Below, piece by piece: positions 6,525 to 12,373 of a DNA stretch of 25,688 nt (position 1 is its first letter; each line of letters opens with the position of its first letter). Origin of the DNA: a virus; the IMG/VR virus record IMGVR_UViG_3300025876_001362, positions 1-25,688 of that record; one strand, 5' to 3'. Below the pieces are notes generated by a model. The model was not told the DNA's origin, made no database searches, and was given only the letters and a program-made list of their open reading frames with translations. The position numbers and the translations under genes are program-made.

Positions 6525-8816
6525 ATGGAAACATTACCAAACTCCGTATCGGAGTATTTGTCGGCTTCCTCTGTTGAGGGGGAAAGAAACAGAAGACTTT
6601 TCAATGCAGCCTGTCAGCTCCGTGATTCGGGGTGGGCGGAATCAGATGCAATGGGGGTTGTGGGGAGGAAAGCTGTCGATGACGGTCTTTCGCAGCAAGA
6701 AGTCACGACGACTTTGAGGTCTGTATTTAGGAGGGAATCAAGAGAAGAACCAAAAAATCAATCTCGAAGTTCGACTCCGTTTAGAGACAGGAAGCGAAAT
6801 TTCAAAATCAAGATGGGCTCTTCAGCCCCTCCGAAGCTACCATTAACTGAGGTTCCAAAGCAAGAGGCGACGACAGGATACTCTGATTACTATAGAGAAA
6901 ACTTTTCTGAGCATGACACCCCACCAGACTACAAGGTCCATGATGGAGAAGGGGTTATCCCAGAAGGTGGAATAGGTGCGGAGGAGTTTATCGACGCTAT
7001 GTTTGAGCCAGGATTAGCATTCTGCTTACACAAGGCTGAACTTGGAGTTGACGGGAAAGAACACCCCGCAGCAAGCGCAGCAGTATCGAGAGTATTCCCT
7101 TACGAACGCTGGAAAGAAATCTCAAAAAGGAAAGGCGGGGCAGACCGAATTTACGAGAACAATGCGGGGTGCTATATATCTCTAAACCCCCTCAAAGGCG
7201 GGAAAAGGAGGCTTGAGAATATCTATGACTACAAGCATTTTTTACTAGAGTTCGATGACATCCCAAAAGAACATCAGTATCGAGTTATCTTGCGCTCAAA
7301 GATCCCCTGCACGGCGATCCTAGACACTGGGGGAAAATCTATTCATGCTGTTGTGCTAATCCAAGCTGCTGGCGAAAGCGAGTGGCGAAGCAGGGCAACC
7401 TTTATTCTGAACCATTTCAGGAAATACGGACCAGACACATCCAATAATGATCCGACACGAATGACTCGTCTTCCTGGATATCGTCGGAGCGATACCAAGA
7501 ACTACCAGCGCTGTCTGCACCTCCGCACAGGGGCTAGGTCTTACGAAGAATGGGAAAAGGAAGCCGTCGAGCTGACTGAGACGGAGATGAACATCGAAAA
7601 GATGATGGACTTTAAACCGGAAGAAGATCCGGACATCCTTCTTGGAAATCGGTGGCTCAACCGTGGGTCGGCAGCGATCCTCTCAGGTCAGTCTGGGATC
7701 GGTAAGAGCTCATTTATCATGCAGATGACCTGCACATGGGCTCTAGGGCGTCCGTTTTTCGGCGTCAAACCTACTGGTCCCATGCGGATTCTTCTTATCC
7801 AAGCTGAAAACGATTACGGGGACATGGCTGAAATGCTTCAAGGCACAACCTCAGGGATGGGTCTGAGCACTGCGGAGATTAAGAAGATCTCTAAAGGCGT
7901 AGTTCTGAAAGAGCAGGCAAAGCTCTCTGGAGAGGAATTCGTAGGCTACTTGGCTTGGCTGATTGATATGAACAAGCCAGACCTCGTGATTGTTGACCCA
8001 TTGCTTCACTACTTCGGTGGAGACTTGGCAAATCAACAAGACGCATCTCACTTTCTCAGAAAGCTGATCCACCCTCTTGTTAAGACTCGAAAAATATGTC
8101 TTCTTTTCGTTCACCATACAGTCAAACCCCCTCGCGATAAAGGTGACTGGGGACGCTTTGATGCAGCTTATGCTTCGTTTGGTTCTTCTGAGCTCGTGAA
8201 TTGGCCTCGTGAGGTAATGACGCTTGGGCGAATTAATGACGATGGTGAGTTCCTTCTCGCTTTTGCTAAGCGGGGAAAGAGGGCTGGGATGCTGGATTCT
8301 CATGGGACTCATACCGATGCTATTATCTTGAAGCACGCAACAGACCGCATCTACTGGGAACGCTCAGAGACAACGGTCGAAGATCTTTGGGCCAAGCCTA
8401 AGAAGGAGTCTAAGGCAAAGCCAAAGACAGCTGAGGAAAAAGTCGATTACTTCGATACCGGAGGAGAACCTGACGATCTCATGGAGGTCATAAAGGGTCT
8501 GCTGAGGCGTCTTAAGTGGACTAAGAGCGGGTATAGCAGAAAACAAGCTCTTACTTACGGCAGACAAGCTTTGAAGCTTTCAGCAAAAGACAAGCCCATG
8601 CTTTCGGAGAGCTTGAATTTTGCCTTAGTGACTGGTCTTCTTGTATCTGATGAGGAGGCTGGGAAGATCTACCTTACTGATGATGGATGGAAGTTCCGTC
8701 GAGGGGAAGAGATCGACTTGAGTCCTGTAACTAAGCTTGAGGGCGAGGACATGGATCTGATCCCCGATAGCTCAGTGAGCAACTCCGTCACAATGGACGA
8801 TGATCATCCGTTTTAG
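6525..8816 (+). CDS. Primase-helicase fusion (AEP-type primase plus RepA-like ATPase)
   Basis: Likely central replication protein (763 aa). Residues 15-72 form a helical PriCT-like domain (GERNRRLFNAAC, then GLSQQEVTTTLRSVFRR). Residues about 150-340 look like an archaeo-eukaryotic-type primase: FLLEFDD (239-245) as the metal-binding acidic strand, GKSIHAVV (270-277) as the S-x-H motif, and NDPTRMTRLPGYRR (308-321) as the conserved segment with D309. Residues about 370-630 are a RecA-fold helicase of the RepA/AAA_25 type, with Walker A GQSGIGKSS (388-396) and Walker B PDLVIVDP (485-492). A winged-helix-like region follows (about 655-735). The protein ends VTMDDDHPF, very similar to the acidic SSB tail. 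It is the last gene of the operon, 27 bases from an intrinsic terminator stem. Domain names rest on motif pattern, not on a search. Confidence 0.8.
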   Translation: METLPNSVSEYLSASSVEGERNRRLFNAACQLRDSGWAESDAMGVVGRKAVDDGLSQQEVTTTLRSVFRRESREEPKNQSRSSTPFRDRKRNFKIKMGSSAPPKLPLTEVPKQEATTGYSDYYRENFSEHDTPPDYKVHDGEGVIPEGGIGAEEFIDAMFEPGLAFCLHKAELGVDGKEHPAASAAVSRVFPYERWKEISKRKGGADRIYENNAGCYISLNPLKGGKRRLENIYDYKHFLLEFDDIPKEHQYRVILRSKIPCTAILDTGGKSIHAVVLIQAAGESEWRSRATFILNHFRKYGPDTSNNDPTRMTRLPGYRRSDTKNYQRCLHLRTGARSYEEWEKEAVELTETEMNIEKMMDFKPEEDPDILLGNRWLNRGSAAILSGQSGIGKSSFIMQMTCTWALGRPFFGVKPTGPMRILLIQAENDYGDMAEMLQGTTSGMGLSTAEIKKISKGVVLKEQAKLSGEEFVGYLAWLIDMNKPDLVIVDPLLHYFGGDLANQQDASHFLRKLIHPLVKTRKICLLFVHHTVKPPRDKGDWGRFDAAYASFGSSELVNWPREVMTLGRINDDGEFLLAFAKRGKRAGMLDSHGTHTDAIILKHATDRIYWERSETTVEDLWAKPKKESKAKPKTAEEKVDYFDTGGEPDDLMEVIKGLLRRLKWTKSGYSRKQALTYGRQALKLSAKDKPMLSESLNFALVTGLLVSDEEAGKIYLTDDGWKFRRGEEIDLSPVTKLEGEDMDLIPDSSVSNSVTMDDDHPF

Positions 8817-8834
8817 GTTGACTTACAAATAAAC

Positions 8835-8873
8835 AAAAGCCCGCTCTTGGTTGTTTCCAGGCGCGGGCTTTTT
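8835..8873 (+). terminator. Rho-independent terminator of the early operon
   Basis: A perfect 10-bp stem pairs AAAAGCCCGC (8835-8844) with GCGGGCTTTT (8863-8872) across an 18-base loop, and the T run (8869-8873) ends the structure. It begins 18 bases after the primase-helicase stop codon and should end the recT-to-helicase transcript. Confidence 0.88.
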
Positions 8874-8965
8874 AGTTTAATTCCTAATCCCCAAATCCAC
8901 ATATAATCCCTACTAGGACCTTCTTCAACCCCCCTCTCGCTTGGGGTCGGAGTTACGATATCTTT

Positions 8966-9018
8966 ATACCCCCCTTTACCAAAGCCCGTAGGGGCTTATG
9001 GAATAAAGGGGGTGTTTT
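8966..9018 (+). terminator. Nested hairpin, possible second terminator or attenuator
   Basis: CCCCCTTTA (8970-8978) pairs perfectly with TAAAGGGGG (9004-9012), enclosing a second stem AAGCCC/GGGCTT (8982-8987 with 8992-8997). A short TTTT tract follows at 9015-9018, two bases beyond the stem, so it could act as a weak terminator. The left arm can instead pair with GGGGGGTAT at 9121-9129, which would dissolve this hairpin. Confidence 0.4.
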
Positions 9019-9163
9019 GTCAAAAACAAAATAAAGAAATCTTCACCCCTGACTCTGGAGTCCCCCACCAAACCGCTACCGCTTGCCGCTTACGCTGCGT
9101 CCGGATTGGGAGCGCTATTAGGGGGGTATTCCTAAGGGCCTTCGTTGGGATTCAACGTGCTAA

Positions 9164-9179
9164 GTGACACGCGTGTCAC
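9164..9179. promoter_or_regulatory. Perfect 16-bp palindrome, candidate operator (copy 2)
   Basis: GTGACACGCGTGTCAC is its own reverse complement. It ends 25 bases before the start of the first late gene at 9205 and is nearly the same as the element at 1056-1071. As DNA it would suit a dimeric regulator; as RNA it could form a 6-bp stem with a 4-base loop close to the start codon. TTGACA follows at 9183-9188, but no -10 sequence stands at proper distance upstream of the ATG. Confidence 0.6.
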
Positions 9180-9204
9180 AAGTTGACAAAAAGAAGAGAA
9201 CAAG

Positions 9205-9879
9205 ATGAGTGATAATCCGACCCCGTTTTTTGGCTGCGTGTTTGAAGCCGAAGACCCAAAAGGCAACTATTTTTCTGAAGACCCAATTCAATTAACTCAC
9301 TTGGGTGAAGGCAAAAAAAGAAACGCAGGAGGTGGTGTAGCAGCAGCTACATTGGCTGGCGCTGGCGCTTATGGGATTACTGAGAATGTAATCGACCGTA
9401 AAGGCCTCCCTAGATCCTGGGCAGCCAAAGAAATGAACAAAGGCTGGAAAAAAGACAAATATAGCAGCACCGGTCAGAGGGCCTCAAAGGTAACTCGTAA
9501 AGGGGCTACAAGAATCGCTAAGATCGAGGCTATCGAAGCCAGGAATCAAGCCAAATACGACAGCCTAGTCGACTCAAAAGGAAAGGCTCTTAAAGGGCAA
9601 GCGAAAGCCAGGGACCTTGTTTTCAAGAAGGCAGACAGATTAGACAACTCAAGACTGAAAAAGCGGAGTAAGCAACTCAGCAACGCATCCACAAGAGTCC
9701 ACAACAAATATGCGGGTAAACTCAAAGGCGGCGCAGCTATCCTTGGCGCTGGAATCACCATCGCTTCTTACCGTCAATCTTATAAGCAGGGGCAAAAGAA
9801 GGGTCGCAGCGAATTTGCAGCTAATGAGATCATCACCGATCTTTCCTCTCTTTCCTCCCTAATTAAAAATCAATACTAA
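9205..9879 (+). CDS. Unknown basic protein, possible internal virion protein
   Basis: A 224-residue protein of no family I recognise. The first 35 residues are acidic and aromatic (FFGCVFEAEDPKGNYF). Two Gly/Ala-rich segments with glycine-zipper character follow (AGGGVAAATLAGAGAYG, 41-57, and KGGAAILGAGITIASY, 174-189), separated by about 110 strongly basic, helical residues rich in Lys, Arg and Ala. It ends in a short Ser/Leu-rich tail. This combination of zipper-like weakly hydrophobic segments and a basic middle resembles proteins packaged in phage heads and ejected with DNA, but that is inference. It is the first gene after the second palindrome and the first of the late block, with only a weak purine stretch (AAGAAGAGA) before the start. 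The next gene starts 7 bases after its stop. Confidence 0.65.
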   Translation: MSDNPTPFFGCVFEAEDPKGNYFSEDPIQLTHLGEGKKRNAGGGVAAATLAGAGAYGITENVIDRKGLPRSWAAKEMNKGWKKDKYSSTGQRASKVTRKGATRIAKIEAIEARNQAKYDSLVDSKGKALKGQAKARDLVFKKADRLDNSRLKKRSKQLSNASTRVHNKYAGKLKGGAAILGAGITIASYRQSYKQGQKKGRSEFAANEIITDLSSLSSLIKNQY

Positions 9880-9886
9880 ACAAACC

Positions 9887-10780
9887 ATGAAACTTACAAA
9901 CGCATCCTCTTCAGCTAGCCTTTCCGCAAGAGCAGAACTTTCACGGGCAGGCTCTACCGGAGCCGTAACCGTCGGGTCTGCTGCACAGCAAGTCAACTTC
10001 CCTGATGCCGATCAGGCTTATCAAGTTCAGGCTTTATTCGCTGATGCTTCTACGGCTTCGCTTGATCTCACAACTGGAATTGCCTCTGGAGATGCTTGGG
10101 TAGCTCCTGTTAAGCAAGTGGAAACGACAGAAGCAGTCGGAACCATCACAACCGCTGGTTCACTTATTGTCGGAGTTTCCTCGGCAGACGTCCCTGATGG
10201 GAATATCTCCTTAGGGGTCCCCGTAGCCGAGAATGATACCCCCTCTACTTGGGCAGCCAGAATTCGTGCGGTGCTTTCTTCAAACACAACTATTGCGGGG
10301 CTCTTCGACGTCAGCGGCACAGGGGCAAGCATAACCCTTACTAAGCTACCATCAGAAACCTACACAATGGGGGCTGAAGTTGTTGAAATGGCTTACGCTG
10401 ATGACCCTACTTTAAATATCTCCATTGAAAATGACACAGCTGTAGGGGCCATTGAGGACCTAACCTCAAACCCGACTGCTGCTGGGATTGCTGCGAGTGG
10501 CGTTTATATTGTGAACTCCGACGTCGATTTTGAGGGCATCGCTCTTGAATCTCCAAGTTCGATCTATGCAGTCTCAATGGAGCATTCTTCTTCAAACCCA
10601 TCAGGCCAGGTTGTCGATTATACAGCTGGAACAGAATTCTCAGGACGATTTGCTTCCACCCAACTAAAATCCGCTTCGGCGCTGCTGATTCACCCAGACC
10701 CAGCAATCCTAACCAGCCTAAGTTTCCTTAGTGCTGGAAACTCGGGGCTAATCAAAGCCACCGTTATTGCGAAAGTCTAA
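9887..10780 (+). CDS. Probable virion protein (decoration or tail protein)
   Basis: A 297-residue protein, almost without Lys or Arg clusters, rich in Ala, Ser, Thr, Gly and Val, with alternating beta-strand pattern throughout. Residues about 85-150 contain a segment of the type GTITTAGSLIVGVSS ... VPVAENDTPSTWAARIRAVL ... VSGTGASITLTKLP, a pattern seen in many phage tail-tube and sheath-related beta domains, with a comparable stretch in the N-terminal part of the giant fibre at 12374. There is no signal peptide and no membrane segment. The composition and neighbours support a structural role; the exact role (decoration, tube or baseplate) cannot be told. Its stop overlaps the start of the 27-residue membrane peptide by one base. 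Confidence 0.65.
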   Translation: MKLTNASSSASLSARAELSRAGSTGAVTVGSAAQQVNFPDADQAYQVQALFADASTASLDLTTGIASGDAWVAPVKQVETTEAVGTITTAGSLIVGVSSADVPDGNISLGVPVAENDTPSTWAARIRAVLSSNTTIAGLFDVSGTGASITLTKLPSETYTMGAEVVEMAYADDPTLNISIENDTAVGAIEDLTSNPTAAGIAASGVYIVNSDVDFEGIALESPSSIYAVSMEHSSSNPSGQVVDYTAGTEFSGRFASTQLKSASALLIHPDPAILTSLSFLSAGNSGLIKATVIAKV

Positions 10781-10863
10781 TGAACGAAGCAAAAGCCATG
10801 ACCTTGTGGATTTTGCTGATCTACACCCTCCTTTATCTCATCTCTCAACAACAACCATATTAA
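10780..10863 (+). CDS. 27-residue membrane peptide of the lysis cassette
   Basis: A very short gene encoding 27 residues: a polar start (MNEAKAM), one hydrophobic helix (TLWILLIYTLLYLIS, residues 8-22) and a Gln-rich end (QQQPY). Its ATG overlaps the preceding stop as TAATG, and its TAA lies one base before the next start. Intact reading, tight spacing on both sides and a clean membrane helix argue that it is real. The last codons are CAA CAA CAA CCA, again an A/C run before the following ATG. It could be a holin accessory, antiholin or pinholin-like peptide; function is inferred from location only. Confidence 0.55.
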   Translation: MNEAKAMTLWILLIYTLLYLISQQQPY

Positions 10864-10864
10864 C

Positions 10865-11068
10865 ATGACCAAATCAATATTCACATCAAAAACCGCAGCA
10901 TTGTCGTTTATCACCGCCCTCGTCGGGGCCGCGGCTTTTTTCGTCCCGTCGCTTGAAAACTTTGTTGCTTCCAACTCTTCTCTTATCCTGTCTTGTCTTG
11001 GCGTAATTGGATTCGCTCTGCGGATGGCAACTAGCGGCAAGGTAGCTCTCTTTCCTGGAGGAGAATAA
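10865..11068 (+). CDS. Holin candidate, two membrane helices
   Basis: A 67-residue protein with two predicted membrane segments: about residues 10-28 (TAALSFITALVGAAAFFVP) and 39-54 (SLILSCLGVIGFALRM), joined by a short polar turn with one Glu. Both ends are short, and the C-terminus carries a few charged residues (SGKVALFPGGE). Size, topology and location four genes before the amidase fit a class II-type holin, which opens the inner membrane at a set time. No sequence family is claimed. The end of the gene contains GGAGG at 11057-11061, the only clear Shine-Dalgarno sequence of the window, serving the next gene, whose ATG overlaps the stop by one base. Confidence 0.65.
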   Translation: MTKSIFTSKTAALSFITALVGAAAFFVPSLENFVASNSSLILSCLGVIGFALRMATSGKVALFPGGE

Positions 11069-11301
11069 TGGGGTTTCTTAAGTCCTTTTTGATTGCGGCA
11101 ACAGTCTACCTGAAGGTTCTGCCTGCTCTTCATCTTAGGGGATTGTATAAAGACTTAGATTCTATAGAGGATGAGATTTATAAACTCTCTTTTGATGGCG
11201 GTGCTGCTTCCGAGTTGCGGATGGAACAGCTCGCAAAGCGAAAAAGACGTTGCCGTGAGCAGATCGGCGCTATACGATCCACCTATGATCACCTTGATTG
11301 A
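11068..11301 (+). CDS. Inner-membrane spanin candidate (Rz-like)
   Basis: A 77-residue protein with an N-terminal hydrophobic segment (about residues 3-23, FLKSFLIAATVYLKVLPALHL) and then a highly charged, probably helical or coiled-coil part (LYKDLDSIEDEIYKL; MEQLAKRKRRCREQIGAIR). This is the layout of i-spanins: one membrane anchor and a periplasmic helix. It is short for the class, and the hydrophobic segment contains a Lys. The main support is architecture: a lipoprotein gene begins inside it in the +1 frame and extends beyond its end, as in lambda Rz/Rz1. It has a strong ribosome site (GGAGG, 6 bases before ATG) and overlaps the holin candidate by one base. It might alternatively be a holin regulator. 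Confidence 0.55.
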   Translation: MGFLKSFLIAATVYLKVLPALHLRGLYKDLDSIEDEIYKLSFDGGAASELRMEQLAKRKRRCREQIGAIRSTYDHLD

Positions 11302-11401
11302 TGGCCAGACTTATGAATTTAAGGAAGGCCAAATTGAGGGCGACGGCCAAGCCTTTTACTCTAGATACCGCTATATGCGGGCTATAGTTATAGGGAAATG
11401 A
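11171..11401 (+). CDS. Outer-membrane lipoprotein spanin candidate (Rz1-like), embedded start
   Basis: A 76-residue protein with a textbook lipoprotein signal: MRFINSLLMAVLLPSC, with lipobox LPSC (13-16) and Cys16 as the lipidation site; the mature form would have about 61 residues. It starts inside the i-spanin candidate in the +1 frame, overlapping it by 131 bases, and extends 100 bases past its stop. The mature part is polar and lacks the Pro-rich stretch of lambda Rz1, apart from a PP at residues 37-38. Its end overlaps the amidase start (ATGA). The lipobox and the overlap are seen directly; the spanin role, joining inner and outer membranes at lysis, is inferred. It implies a host with an outer membrane. 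Confidence 0.6.
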   Translation: MRFINSLLMAVLLPSCGWNSSQSEKDVAVSRSALYDPPMITLIDGQTYEFKEGQIEGDGQAFYSRYRYMRAIVIGK

Positions 11402-12039
11402 AGAGAGTTGCTATAGATCCCGGGCACGGAGGAAGTGATGTAGGAGCGGTTTCTCCTTCTAATCTACACGAAGCCGACATGACTTTGGATGTGTGTAAGC
11501 GCATCCAGTCTCTGCTTGAGTCTCAAGTCGATGTCGTAATGACCCGTTCTGACGACTCTTATGTAAGCTTGGGAGAAAGGGCGGATATATGCAATACCGC
11601 TAAGTGTGATGTCTTTGTCTCTTATCATTTTAATGCCGCAACCACGATGCTGGCCAACGGTTGGGAAATATTTACAACGAAAAAAGACAACAACTCAGAC
11701 AAGCTAGCCACTTGCATAGGCAATTTCCATGCTGCCTTATTCCCTAACCAGCACGCCCGCCAAGACTGGTCAGATGGCGATCTTGACAAGGAGGCCAATT
11801 TCTCAGTAATCCGCAGGGCTAATTGCCCAGCTGTTCTAATGGAGGGGGAATTCATACACAACGCTCTAGGTGAATCACTTATAAGGAACCCGGCAAATAG
11901 AGAGAAGATGGCTATCGCTGTCGCAAATGGTGTGTTAAAATACCTCGGCTTGAAGCTTTTAGACGATTCAGTTGACTTTAACCTATCAGTAACACAGCGA
12001 TTAGACAGAATTGAAAATCACTTAGATCTCCCCACATAA
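11398..12039 (+). CDS. N-acetylmuramoyl-L-alanine amidase endolysin (Amidase_3)
   Basis: Zinc-dependent cell-wall hydrolase of 213 residues that cuts the bond between N-acetylmuramic acid and L-alanine of peptidoglycan. The Amidase_3 signatures and zinc ligands are visible: IDPGHGG with H10, HEAD with E25, SYHFNA with H77, and the catalytic VLMEGEF with E149. The catalytic domain fills residues 1 to about 185 and is followed by a short tail containing VTQRLDRIENHL. There is no signal peptide and no separate wall-binding domain, so release would depend on the holin. The start overlaps the lipoprotein stop by four bases, placing it in the middle of the lysis cassette. Confidence 0.9.
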   Translation: MKRVAIDPGHGGSDVGAVSPSNLHEADMTLDVCKRIQSLLESQVDVVMTRSDDSYVSLGERADICNTAKCDVFVSYHFNAATTMLANGWEIFTTKKDNNSDKLATCIGNFHAALFPNQHARQDWSDGDLDKEANFSVIRRANCPAVLMEGEFIHNALGESLIRNPANREKMAIAVANGVLKYLGLKLLDDSVDFNLSVTQRLDRIENHLDLPT

Positions 12040-12049
12040 CTCCCCTGCA

Positions 12050-12343
12050 ATGACCCTTACAATGATGCTCCCCAGCTTGGCAGACGTTTCCATGGATTTC
12101 TCTACCTGGAACGAAGCTGGGGGTTTGCTGGGCATGATATTTGCGGCGTTGTTCGTATTAATAGGAACTTTTCAATGGCACCTGAAAACTCAGGACAGAG
12201 AACATACTGAGACCGTGAAAAACATCCTTAATGAGGAGAGGGAAGAAAGAAAGCGGTTATCCCAAGAGCATAGAGTGACTTATGATAAGTTATCTGATGC
12301 AATCACTCAACTTAGCAAAAGCATTCTAGAATCAAGGAGATAA
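12050..12343 (+). CDS. Membrane anchor plus coiled-coil protein of the lysis cassette
   Basis: A 97-residue protein with a short N-terminal part, one strong membrane helix (about residues 24-43, GGLLGMIFAALFVLIGTFQW) and a long charged helix probably forming a coiled coil (about 48-92, rich in Glu, Arg and Lys). This layout is shared by XhlA/BhlA-like lysis accessory proteins and by some i-spanins, so it competes with the protein at 11068 for the spanin role. Ten bases separate it from the amidase stop. Methionines at residues 1, 5 and 6 are all possible starts and no Shine-Dalgarno sequence chooses among them. Its TAA is also the stop that bounds the open frame of the giant fibre downstream. 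Confidence 0.6.
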   Translation: MTLTMMLPSLADVSMDFSTWNEAGGLLGMIFAALFVLIGTFQWHLKTQDREHTETVKNILNEEREERKRLSQEHRVTYDKLSDAITQLSKSILESRR

Positions 12344-12373
12344 CTAGTTTGGGTTGACATCCCCTATTTTGTT

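Larger units (their letters stand above)
8817..9204. other. Gene-free region between early and late operons
   Basis: These 388 bases contain no convincing gene. In order they hold: the terminator; an ACCCC/GGGGT hairpin (8928-8932 with 8943-8947); a larger nested hairpin (8970-8978 with 9004-9012, inner stem 8982-8987 with 8992-8997) followed by GTTTTG; a GACTC-TG-GAGTC stem (9051-9062); a stretch with repeated CCGCT-like words (about 9071-9102); a G6 run (9121-9126); and the perfect palindrome (9164-9179). The C6 tracts at 8929-8934 and 8969-8974 can each pair with the G6 tract, so alternative structures exist. It is a natural place for late transcription control or a replication origin; neither is proven. 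No good promoter was found. Confidence 0.45.

Noticed and set aside
8902-8907. TATAAT as a -10 promoter element
   Set aside because: No -35 sequence at suitable spacing; the bases around 8879-8884 do not resemble TTGACA.
9164-9179. CRP-type site
   Set aside because: CRP sites have GTGA and TCAC arms separated by 6 bases; here the spacing is 8, and the outer T/A pair is not symmetric.
9183-9188. TTGACA as the -35 element of the late promoter
   Set aside because: The -10 position would fall at or after the start codon at 9205, and no other methionine start occurs in the first 70 codons.
12354-12359. TTGACA as a promoter for the giant fibre
   Set aside because: The -10 window holds AGCTCC, with no match to TATAAT, and it would lie inside the coding sequence.
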